From: Nitrospirota bacterium
GTDB lineage: Bacteria; Nitrospirota; Nitrospiria; Nitrospirales; Nitrospiraceae
Assembly (NCBI GenBank): GCA_026387615.1
Contig: JAPLLI010000059.1
Coordinates: 1 to 47,934 of the forward strand
Length of the DNA: 47,934 nt
Reading direction: 5' to 3'
The position numbers and the translations under genes were made by a program. The notes beneath the pieces are model-generated. The model saw only the letters and a list, made by a program, of their open reading frames with translations. It made no database searches and was not told the DNA's origin. Shown piece after piece: positions 26,219-33,747 of this stretch. How positions within the stretch are numbered: position 1 is the first letter of the stretch; every line of letters starts with the position of its first letter.

Positions 26219-27061
26219 CTAGTACGGTGAATCTGCCGGCTTCCCACCCTGCGGCCAATCGCGAACTTTATCGGCAAAATCAGGCCGGGGCTGGCTGTTC
26301 ACGTAAGCCGCGACATCGTAGGCATCATCATCCGACAGGCTCCAACCCCTGGCACGAGGCATGTTCGACTTAATGAAGGCAGCGGCGACCGTCACTCGTG
26401 CCATCCCTGCGGCGATGGTGTACGACGCTGGCCCCCAGACAGGCGGCGCCGCCATCGTGCCCTGGCCGTCCGAGCCGTGGCAGAAGACACATTTATTCGC
26501 AAATATTTTCTTTCCGTTGGCTGGATCGAGGGAGCGGCGTGAATCGATATGTTGGAGGCCCCGCCAGGGCAAGGCCGCGCCTTGCGGCACTCCCTGCGAG
26601 AGCCAGGTGATATAGGCCACGATGGCCTGGAGCTTGGAACTGTCCGGTGGAAGCGCGCGCCCATTCAAGCTTCGCTCGAAACACTCATTGATCCGATCGG
26701 CGAGCGTGTGCATGCTCGCCGTACGTGCGCGATACTCGGGATAGACTGCCGCCAAGCCAACAAATGACATGGCGTTCGGATTGAGCCCTCCGTCGAGATG
26801 ACAGCTGCTGCAATTCAGACGATTACCGACATAGGGTTTCCCATACTCCTGCGTGTTGACGACAATTTCATAACCCAGCCTGATCTGTTCACCCAGTTGG
26901 CTACCTGGAATAGTTTCCGGGGAGGGCGGGGCGAACTCTATCGAGGCCCTGCCACCCTGGTCCGCTCCATGATGCTCCTCGCTTTTCACCAGATCCGTTT
27001 CGCTGGAGCAGCCCACGAGCATGAACATCCCAAGCATTGCCGATAACAACCACATCATCAT
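26219..27061 (-). CDS. tsdA: TsdA-like diheme cytochrome c, probable thiosulfate dehydrogenase
   Basis: A 280-residue diheme cytochrome with a lipobox cysteine at residue 18 (LVGC). Heme 1 is CSSCH at 84-88, followed by LDGGLNP and VYPEYRAR; Cys127 in RINECFERSLNG lies 39 residues after His88, where TsdA enzymes carry the cysteine axial ligand of the active-site heme. Heme 2 is CVFCH at 191-195, followed by PPVWGPASYTIAAGM, the Met234 of SNMP and DVAAYVNSQPRPDF, all characteristic of TsdA. TsdA couples two thiosulfates to tetrathionate or works in reverse. The lipoprotein anchor and the neighbouring YedE pair are notable. Direction of catalysis cannot be read from sequence. Confidence 0.82.
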   Translation of the reverse strand: MMMWLLSAMLGMFMLVGCSSETDLVKSEEHHGADQGGRASIEFAPPSPETIPGSQLGEQIRLGYEIVVNTQEYGKPYVGNRLNCSSCHLDGGLNPNAMSFVGLAAVYPEYRARTASMHTLADRINECFERSLNGRALPPDSSKLQAIVAYITWLSQGVPQGAALPWRGLQHIDSRRSLDPANGKKIFANKCVFCHGSDGQGTMAAPPVWGPASYTIAAGMARVTVAAAFIKSNMPRARGWSLSDDDAYDVAAYVNSQPRPDFADKVRDWPQGGKPADSPY

Positions 27062-27237
27062 ACGTCCCCCATTGTGCTAAGACCGTGCCACCATCGCAAA
27101 CGATGTTCTCCCGTTTTAATCCATCAAATCATACAACTATCTCTCAGCTTCAACGTCCCCAGGGACTAAAGGCTACAGGGCCAATTTTGGATTGTTGCGG
27201 GATGCCACAGGAAGAGATTGTCGGGGAGAGGTTCGGT

Positions 27238-28566
27238 TTAGGGGGTTCGCTTGAGGCTCAAGATGTAACTGGTCAAATCGTTGAGCTGCTTATCGTCCAA
27301 CGGAAATTTTGGCATGAACGACCCTGGCGATACCGACTGAGGATCTCGAAAATGCTTCACATGCCAGGCACGCTCCGGCCTCGTGTCGCCGACGTACGAC
27401 AAGTCCGGCCCAATCGCGGCCCCTTCACCGTGAATGCGATGACAGCCCACGCACCCGAACTGAGCAAAGAGCGCATGCCCGCGCGCGAGAGCCGGGTCCA
27501 CACGCGGCACGGCATAGAGATTCTTGAGCGAGAGACCCAGCAAGGCAAACACCACCAGGAGAAACAACAGACCCGAAACCAGCGCCACAGGGCGCTTGAT
27601 CGGATTGCGCACGGGATTCCTGTCGATGAAGGGCCACAAGAACAAACCCAGGATGACAACCATCGGCAGCACCCATGTCGCCAGCGGCTCCAACGGCCCA
27701 TGCACATACTTCAACAATTCGTAATAGAAGAGAAAATACCATTCCGGCACCGGGACGAAGCTGGTGTCTGACGGATTGGCCTTATCAGTCAAGGGAAACG
27801 GCAACAGCAGCGCGAGGCTCGAGAGAATGGCAAAGACCGCCAACATGACGACGGCATCCATATAGACCTGCCGAGGATAGAAGGTCTCGCGGCTGAGTGC
27901 CGCCCGCTCATCCGTCCAGGGCCCGGCCGGCCCCACACGTCGCAGAATGAAAAGATGCGCAGCGATTAACGTGAGCAGAATCGCCGGCAGAAACAACACA
28001 TGGACGGCGAAGAAGCGGGATAAGGTGAGCGCCCCTAACAACTCCCCGCCCCGCATGACCTTCATCAGGAACTCTCCGACCAGCGGAACAGTGCCCACCA
28101 TATTGAGGCCGATCTGCGTCGCCCAATAGGCAGTTTGATCCCACGGCAGCAGATAGCCGGTGAAGGCAAATGCCATCACGATGAGAAACAGCACCACGCC
28201 GACCATCCACATCACTTCGCGTGGCGGCTTATAGGCCCCATACAAAAAGGCCTGGAGCATATGCAGCCCGATCGCAATCACCATCCCTGACGCGCCCCAG
28301 TGGTGGAGCCCGCGCACGAAGGCGCCGAATGTGACCTGTTCTTCAATAAACTGAATACTGTCGTAGGCATGGTCCGGAGTTGGCGCATAGTAGACGGCGA
28401 GAAACATGCCGGTCACGGCTTGCAGAAGAAAGAGAAAGAGTGTGGCCGAGCCGAACACATAGATCCAGCTCGCGCCACCGGGAATCGGTTCGTCGAGCAG
28501 AGTCCGTTCGACCGACTTAAGGTTCAATCGGCGGTCAAGCCATGTATAGACGGGGCCTTGCTTCAT
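27238..28566 (-). CDS. Cytochrome b fused to cytochrome c (bc complex)
   Basis: A 442-residue fusion. The N-terminal cytochrome b helices show the heme-ligand histidines in FVRGLHHWGASGM and IGLHMLQ, and then in VHVLFLPAIL and AAHLFIL. PEWYF near residue 255 is the quinol-oxidation site motif. Four further helices end near residue 350 and a monoheme domain with CVGCH near residue 372 and a later Met (GSFMPKF) follows. It makes the quinol oxidase core of complex III together with the Rieske protein upstream. Fusing the c-domain to cytochrome b replaces a separate cytochrome c1 and resembles arrangements in Nitrospira and Gram-positive relatives. Confidence 0.9.
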   Translation of the reverse strand: MKQGPVYTWLDRRLNLKSVERTLLDEPIPGGASWIYVFGSATLFLFLLQAVTGMFLAVYYAPTPDHAYDSIQFIEEQVTFGAFVRGLHHWGASGMVIAIGLHMLQAFLYGAYKPPREVMWMVGVVLFLIVMAFAFTGYLLPWDQTAYWATQIGLNMVGTVPLVGEFLMKVMRGGELLGALTLSRFFAVHVLFLPAILLTLIAAHLFILRRVGPAGPWTDERAALSRETFYPRQVYMDAVVMLAVFAILSSLALLLPFPLTDKANPSDTSFVPVPEWYFLFYYELLKYVHGPLEPLATWVLPMVVILGLFLWPFIDRNPVRNPIKRPVALVSGLLFLLVVFALLGLSLKNLYAVPRVDPALARGHALFAQFGCVGCHRIHGEGAAIGPDLSYVGDTRPERAWHVKHFRDPQSVSPGSFMPKFPLDDKQLNDLTSYILSLKRTP

Positions 28567-28823
28567 ATCGGCTCGTTCTTCGATACGTTCGCTTCGTGGG
28601 ACAACTCAACCGGGGCCAGGCCCTTGCGCGGGGCATAATACATGAACTGCTCCGCCCGGATGCTATGCGTCACGGCCCCGATGCGGACCATGACCACCGT
28701 GGCATGCGGCTTCCATGTGAACGGTCCCTGTGGGATGTTCAGCCTGATGCGCTCGGCAATCCGCAAGGCACCTACTTGATCGCACAGACTGCTCGTCGCC
28801 TCGCTGTCGGCTTGATCAGTCAT
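28563..28823 (-). CDS. Small protein between Rieske and cytochrome b genes
   Basis: An 86-residue protein that I do not recognise. It is soluble in appearance, with no cysteine pair, a segment IRLNIPQGPFTWKPHATVVMVRIG and AEQFMYYAPRKGL. It sits 23 bases after the Rieske gene and overlaps the start of the cytochrome b gene as ATGA. That tight coupling argues that it is real and may be an accessory subunit or assembly factor of the bc complex. Confidence 0.65.
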   Translation of the reverse strand: MTDQADSEATSSLCDQVGALRIAERIRLNIPQGPFTWKPHATVVMVRIGAVTHSIRAEQFMYYAPRKGLAPVELSHEANVSKNEPI

Positions 28824-28846
28824 CCTGCATGCCCGCGCATCATCCC

Positions 28847-29392
28847 CTAGAGCTCTACCGGCAACTTCTGCCCGGACTTAAACTCTTTGTACATGACGAG
28901 CAGTCGTCCTGCTTCGATTTTTGTCGGCAAGCGATCCAAGGCGCGGGGCGCAGGACCAGCCACTACCTCGCCGGTCACATCATAGACGCTGCCATGGCAG
29001 GGACACTTGAACCGGCGATCCGTCGCATCCCAATGGTAGCCGCAGCCCAGGTGCGTGCAGAGAGGAGCGAACACCGTGACGGCGCCGTCCGGATGCTTGA
29101 CCGCCCAGACGGCCTTCTGAGTCTTGGCCTCCATGTACCCGTCCCTGGCGATCGTCACATAGTCGAGCTGTGTCGGTTCTCCCTCTTGCAACGTATCGAG
29201 CTGACCGACCTCTACCCACGATTGGGCTCGGCGCTTCAGCGCTGGCGAGATCACATACCCGGCCAGAGGAATCGCGAGCCCGAGCCCGACCAGCCCTGCC
29301 GCCACTCTCGTCACCCAGCAAAAAAACCTCCGCCTCGACCCGACAGGCGTGTGGTCCCCCCCTTCGGCAGGAATTTCCGAATGCTCACTCAC
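28847..29392 (-). CDS. Rieske [2Fe-2S] protein of the bc complex
   Basis: A 181-residue Rieske protein with a single N-terminal membrane anchor (VAAGLVGLGLAIPLAGYV) and the two cluster motifs CTHLGC and CPCHGS, both complete and spaced normally. The track ORF starts at 29551, but the GTG at 29392 has GGAGG at a 6-base spacing and gives a conventional N-terminus, so I use it. It transfers electrons from quinol to the cytochrome c domain of its partner. Confidence 0.92.
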   Translation of the reverse strand: MSEHSEIPAEGGDHTPVGSRRRFFCWVTRVAAGLVGLGLAIPLAGYVISPALKRRAQSWVEVGQLDTLQEGEPTQLDYVTIARDGYMEAKTQKAVWAVKHPDGAVTVFAPLCTHLGCGYHWDATDRRFKCPCHGSVYDVTGEVVAGPAPRALDRLPTKIEAGRLLVMYKEFKSGQKLPVEL

Positions 29393-29590
29393 CCTATTCC
29401 TCCATTCATCTTCCAGCGATGCTGATACAGGAGGCTCACCGAGGCCACCTATGCACCGACGACACAAGCCCTGGCGAAGAGCATGAGAGAGAGAAAAAAA
29501 CATCGTACGCCGATCCGTGCAGATGCTACGCGCATGAGGCTCATTCTGCAAGATCGCGTGTGGTCAGTTTTCAGACTAGGCGGCCGTTTT

Positions 29591-29995
29591 TCACTGCGAG
29601 CAGCGCACGAAAATCTCTTCGCAATGGTCCTCGGCTCCCAACCATGCCGGCATCGACTCAAATCGCACATCCGTCACTCGGTCCCCCTCGAGGGTGACGG
29701 TCGCTCGGCAACTATGCGGCACGCTTCGCGCCCCGCTCGACTTCGCGCCAGGGACGGAAAGTTCGACGAGCTCAGCTTCCTCTTGATAGACCAGCGCGGT
29801 CAGCCCTTGGAACAGACTCTCTCGTTTCGGGGCACCGGCACAGCTAAGCAGCTCCTGCTTCGTCTTGCCCTTTAAGACAATCGCCAGCTTTAGGGATGCC
29901 GTTCGATCCTCCGGAACGCCAGCACAGGCAGAAAACGACAGTCCCAGTAACGCCACCAGCCCCAACCTCGCGACTCGGCAGAACGTCCATCTCAT
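29591..29995 (-). CDS. Small lipoprotein of unknown function
   Basis: A 134-residue protein with signal peptide and lipobox FSAC. The mature part begins GVPEDRTASLKLAIVLKGKTKQELLSCAG and resembles a small SmpA/BamE-like alpha-beta fold in that it carries a G-x-T-(K/R)-x-E-(L/V) turn; the match is too weak to name. Its start overlaps the end of the cytochrome c gene as ATGA, and the bc-complex genes follow, so an accessory role in that complex or its assembly is possible. Confidence 0.6.
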   Translation of the reverse strand: MRWTFCRVARLGLVALLGLSFSACAGVPEDRTASLKLAIVLKGKTKQELLSCAGAPKRESLFQGLTALVYQEEAELVELSVPGAKSSGARSVPHSCRATVTLEGDRVTDVRFESMPAWLGAEDHCEEIFVRCSQ

Positions 29996-30369
29996 CGAAG
30001 TCCGCTCCCCATGCCGCCGGTGTGTTCTGGTGCCAGCGTCCTGACATAGGCGAGCGCATCCCAAATCTCGTCGTCGGAGAGTGATTCCCTCCAGGCGCCC
30101 ATCGCGGTATTCGGCTTGCCGTCATGCACACTCTTGAACAACCTCGCATCCAACTTTCCTTGAATGGCCGGGGACGTGAGGTCAGCCACCGGAGGAGTGA
30201 ACTTCATCGGTCCCTCTCCCTTCCCATCGGCCCCATGACAACGGATGCAGATCGTCGAATAGATCACTCTGCCACTGAGCACATCTCGCTCTGGCTGAGA
30301 CTGGTTCAACTCTTTCAAGCCTCCCCCAGCCATCGCCACAACCACAAGGCCGACCAATACAGCGTTCAT
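29992..30369 (-). CDS. Small monoheme cytochrome c
   Basis: A 125-residue exported monoheme cytochrome. A hydrophobic N-terminus (NAVLVGLVVVAMAGGGL) precedes CIRCH near residue 42, GADGKGEGPMKF and the late DEIWDALAYVRTL helix. It leads the operon that continues with the lipoprotein and the bc complex, so it is a likely soluble or anchored electron carrier for complex III. Confidence 0.82.
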   Translation of the reverse strand: MNAVLVGLVVVAMAGGGLKELNQSQPERDVLSGRVIYSTICIRCHGADGKGEGPMKFTPPVADLTSPAIQGKLDARLFKSVHDGKPNTAMGAWRESLSDDEIWDALAYVRTLAPEHTGGMGSGLR

Positions 30370-30525
30370 CGCATCGCCTCCATAAGTCTGGTCCTCTTCC
30401 TTCTCATCTACCGGAACTCTTGCGAGGTGGATGCCAGCCAGTCATGGGAATGAGTATAGCGCAACAACAGTAAAAACACTGCGTTGAGCGAGATGATTTG
30501 ACCGTTGCATCGGCGGATCACCCTA

Positions 30526-30561
30526 AGTGGCGAGAAAGACCTCGCCGAACATCCCGCCACT
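30526..30561. repeat. Mutually exclusive hairpins in the gap before the bc operon
   Basis: GGCGAG (30529-30534) can pair with CTCGCC (30541-30546), or AGTGGCG (30526-30532) can pair with CGCCACT (30555-30561). The two stems share bases and so exclude each other. The 290-base gap 30370-30659 otherwise shows no gene; it contains the 3' end of the mgtA transcript and the promoter region of the cytochrome/bc operon. Confidence 0.45.
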
Positions 30562-30659
30562 GTCGCAAGACGCCACAGGAGAAAAATACTAGAAGCAGGA
30601 CGTTCTCCGCTCCCCCATCGCATCATTGGCCCCTCCCTCGTGCAGCCTGCGCGGCCTCA

Positions 30660-33179
30660 TCAATAGAGGACCTGCCGGTAAAAGATCTTCTTGGCCGCCT
30701 CGGCTGCTCCAACATACCCAACGACGATGCAGAGCAAGGCGACCAGGAACGATGCGGGCAAGGGCACGAACCCCAACGGCACGCGCAACGGCGTATAGAG
30801 CAGCAGCACCGTCAGGCCCACGACCGTGAACGTTGCCACCAGCAGGCCACGGCTCGGCCTGCTGCGCATGAAGGGCCGACGGCTGCGAACGACCAGGACG
30901 ATGACCGAGGCGGAAATCACCGACTCCACAAACCACCCGGTCCTGAATTCCTCGACGCCGGCGTCCAGGAGGAAGAGCAACACGGCAAACGTCAGATAAT
31001 CGAAAACAGAACTCACCAACCCGAACGTGAGCATGAACTTCCGGATGAAGGCGATGTTCCACCGCCTGGGCCGATCGATCAGCTCTTCATCCACACGATC
31101 GCCTGCGATGGTCATTTCCGGAATATCGGTCAGCAGATTCGTCAATAGAATTTGCTTGGGCAGCAGGGGCAGAAATGAGAGAAAGAGCGACGCCCCCGCC
31201 ATGCTGAACATGTTGCCGAAGTTCGCGCTGGTCGCCATGAACACATACTTCAACGTGTTCGCGAAAGTCCGTCGCCCCTCCTGCACTCCCTCGACTAGAA
31301 TGCCCAGATCCTTTTCCAGCAATACGATATCCGCCGCCTCCTTCGCCACGTCCACCGCGCTCTCGACGGATACGCCGACATCCGCCGCATGCAAGGCCGA
31401 GGCATCGTTGATGCCGTCGCCCCCATAGCCGACGACATGACCGGCCTTTCTCAACGCCAGGATGATCCGTTCCTTTTGATTCGGCTCGACCTCGGCAAAC
31501 ACATGGACATCGTTGACACGCGACACCAGCGCTTCGTCGCTCATCTCCCGCAAATCCTCACCGGTCAGCAGATGTCCATTCGATAAACCGATCGCCTGTC
31601 CGACATGAGACGCGACGAGACGATTGTCGCCGGTCACGATCTTCAAGGTCACGCCCAGGCCTCTGAGACGGCCGACCGTCTCCAGCACATCGGCCTTGAT
31701 GGGATCTTCGAACACCAGAAACCCCAAGAACGTCATGCCCGCCTCATCGGCCTTGCTAATGCCCCCTCGCCCTCCCATCTCACGGGAAGCGAGCCCGAGC
31801 ACCCGCCATCCCCGGCTGCCCCATTGCGCCATCTGCGACAGGATGGCCTCCTTCACGGAAGCCAACTCCACCAGCGTGCCGTCTGATGTCTCGGCGGTTG
31901 CACAGACCTCCAGCACATTCGCCAACGCTCCCTTAGTCACCAACAGATGGGTGGTTGGCGTGGCAACGAGCACCGATAATCGTTTGCGGACGAAATCATA
32001 GGGCTCTTCATCCAACTTCCGATAGGGGGACAGATCGAAGGAACGGGCGGTCCGGATGGCTTCGTCGATCGGGTTATGAAACCCGGTTTCGAAACTCGCA
32101 TTGAGCGAACCATGCAGGAGCACCCGCTCGCTCGGCTGCCCCGCGATATCGCAGGCGGCCTTCAGCCGGACGAGCCCTTCAGTCAGGGTTCCGGTCTTAT
32201 CCGAGCAGAACACGGTCATGCTCCCGAAGTTTTCGATCGAGGCCAATCGCTTCACGATCACTTTCCGCTGGGCCATGCGCTTGGCCCCATGGGCCAGATT
32301 GATGCTGATGATGGCCGGCAGCAGCTGCGGAGTGAGGCCGACCGCAAGGGCGAGGGAAAAGAGAAAGGCTTCCAGCACGGGCCGGTCCAGATACACATTG
32401 ACCGCAAAGATGGCGACGACCAGCACGACCGTCACTTCCATGAGGAGATATCCGAATTGTTTGATGCCCCGCTCAAACTCCGTCTCGGGCGGCCTGAGTT
32501 GCAACCGGCCCGAGACCTTCCCGAATTCCGTGTCCGACCCGATATGCGCCACCACCGCCTGGCCGGTTCCGCTGACGACATGGGTTCCGAGAAAGAGACT
32601 ATTCGTCCGTCCAGCCATCGGAATGTCGGCAGGCAAGACGCCGCAGACTTTCTCGACCGGGTAGGTTTCGCCCGTGAGCGTCGCCTCATCCACGAACAGA
32701 TCTTTCGATTCGAGCAGCAGGCAATCGCCGGGAACCGTGTCACCCGCTCTGAGCAGCACGACATCCCCCGGCACGACCTCCTCAACCGGCACAGGGACCA
32801 GGCTCCCGTCGCGCCACACGTCCGCTTTGATCTGCACGATCGCCAGCAGGCTGGCCACCGCGTGATTCGCGCTCCGTTCCTGCCAGAACCCGAGCAGGCC
32901 GCTCACGAGCACGATCAGCAGAATGATCGCCGTGTCGGTCCGGTCCGCCAGGAAGAAGGCCAGCCCCGCGGCGACCAGGAGAATGAGGATGATCGGACTG
33001 GTGAATTGCCGGAACAACAGCTCATAGGTGGACAACCGGCTCTTCGGCTTCAACCGCAGATGGGCATCGCGCAAATGGCGTCGCCGCGCCTCATCGCCGG
33101 AGAGTCCCTGGGGGGCCGTCTCCAGCTGCTGCAGCACCTCGGTCGATGGGCAACTCCAAAAACTCCACGCGTGAACCAT
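30660..33179 (-). CDS. mgtA: P-type ATPase, MgtA/MgtB type (magnesium)
   Basis: An 839-residue P-type ATPase with the actuator motif LTGETYP, the phosphorylation site CSDKTGTLTEG and the hinge VGYGGDGINDASAL. The context around these (VDEATLTGE, ETGFHNPIDEAI, FGNMFSMAGA) and ten predicted helices match the type IIIB magnesium importers. The N-terminus is somewhat shorter than in enterobacterial MgtA. The ATG at 33179 is preferred over the track start because of the GAGGAGCTC stretch upstream. It is the last gene after acetate kinase, phosphoketolase and a membrane protein; phosphoketolase needs Mg-TPP, which may explain the pairing. Confidence 0.88.
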   Translation of the reverse strand: MVHAWSFWSCPSTEVLQQLETAPQGLSGDEARRRHLRDAHLRLKPKSRLSTYELLFRQFTSPIILILLVAAGLAFFLADRTDTAIILLIVLVSGLLGFWQERSANHAVASLLAIVQIKADVWRDGSLVPVPVEEVVPGDVVLLRAGDTVPGDCLLLESKDLFVDEATLTGETYPVEKVCGVLPADIPMAGRTNSLFLGTHVVSGTGQAVVAHIGSDTEFGKVSGRLQLRPPETEFERGIKQFGYLLMEVTVVLVVAIFAVNVYLDRPVLEAFLFSLALAVGLTPQLLPAIISINLAHGAKRMAQRKVIVKRLASIENFGSMTVFCSDKTGTLTEGLVRLKAACDIAGQPSERVLLHGSLNASFETGFHNPIDEAIRTARSFDLSPYRKLDEEPYDFVRKRLSVLVATPTTHLLVTKGALANVLEVCATAETSDGTLVELASVKEAILSQMAQWGSRGWRVLGLASREMGGRGGISKADEAGMTFLGFLVFEDPIKADVLETVGRLRGLGVTLKIVTGDNRLVASHVGQAIGLSNGHLLTGEDLREMSDEALVSRVNDVHVFAEVEPNQKERIILALRKAGHVVGYGGDGINDASALHAADVGVSVESAVDVAKEAADIVLLEKDLGILVEGVQEGRRTFANTLKYVFMATSANFGNMFSMAGASLFLSFLPLLPKQILLTNLLTDIPEMTIAGDRVDEELIDRPRRWNIAFIRKFMLTFGLVSSVFDYLTFAVLLFLLDAGVEEFRTGWFVESVISASVIVLVVRSRRPFMRSRPSRGLLVATFTVVGLTVLLLYTPLRVPLGFVPLPASFLVALLCIVVGYVGAAEAAKKIFYRQVLY

Positions 33180-33212
33180 TGAAAGAGAGCTCCTCTTCAA
33201 GCAGGCTAGGGC

Positions 33213-33740
33213 TCAAGCATTCAGCAACTTGGCCATGCTCCAGACCAACAGCAACGAATACACGCTGCCGAAAAACCAGGGAAAGCTGATGGCGCGATGG
33301 GCCCACCATTGACGATGCCGGCGAAACGCCCAGTTCGGCTCAAACACCCTCGGCTCGTTCCGTTGGTCCTCGATCGGCTGCCGAGTCTCATGCAGCCGGT
33401 AAAGGCTGGTCACCAGCTGTTCCGCATCCCACGCAGGGTCCTGCTCGATACCCCTCAATCGCCATTCCCACAGAGCGTTCTGACCTGATAACCGGCCGAG
33501 CACGATCGCCATTTGGAGGCAGAGCAGAACCCCGAAGATGCAGAGCAGCACGATCAGCACAGTAAAGGACAAGGCCAGGGACTCCCGCGACAGGATCAAC
33601 CCGATCACCGCCACAAAAATGGAATGGGCCGTGAGGTAGTCGGAGAGCATCGTGTGATAGTCCCGTACCCCGGAGGTCCAGAGGGTGAGGAGATGCTCAT
33701 AGGTTGAATCGAGACCGGTTTTGCCTGCTTGCTGCATCAT
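33213..33740 (-). CDS. Two-helix membrane protein of unknown function
   Basis: A 175-residue protein with two close hydrophobic helices (residues 38-75, FVAVIGLILSRESLALSFTVLIVLLCIF and further) and a third near the C-terminus (FPWFFGSVYSLLLVWSM). The section between is rich in Arg and Trp (RRHRQWWAHRAISF). This resembles small RipA-type or DUF membrane proteins but I cannot name it. The ATG at 33740 lies 7 bases after the phosphoketolase gene and has an AAAGG site. It is translated between phosphoketolase and the magnesium ATPase. Confidence 0.62.
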   Translation of the reverse strand: MMQQAGKTGLDSTYEHLLTLWTSGVRDYHTMLSDYLTAHSIFVAVIGLILSRESLALSFTVLIVLLCIFGVLLCLQMAIVLGRLSGQNALWEWRLRGIEQDPAWDAEQLVTSLYRLHETRQPIEDQRNEPRVFEPNWAFRRHRQWWAHRAISFPWFFGSVYSLLLVWSMAKLLNA

Positions 33741-33747
33741 GGGCCTT

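Noticed and set aside
30408-30626. 72-codon minus-strand ORF in the gap before the bc operon
   Set aside because: No ribosome site or recognisable domain, arginine- and serine-rich, and it spans the alternative hairpins.
32076-33182. 368-codon plus-strand ORF
   Set aside because: Antisense to the P-type ATPase and of shadow-frame composition.
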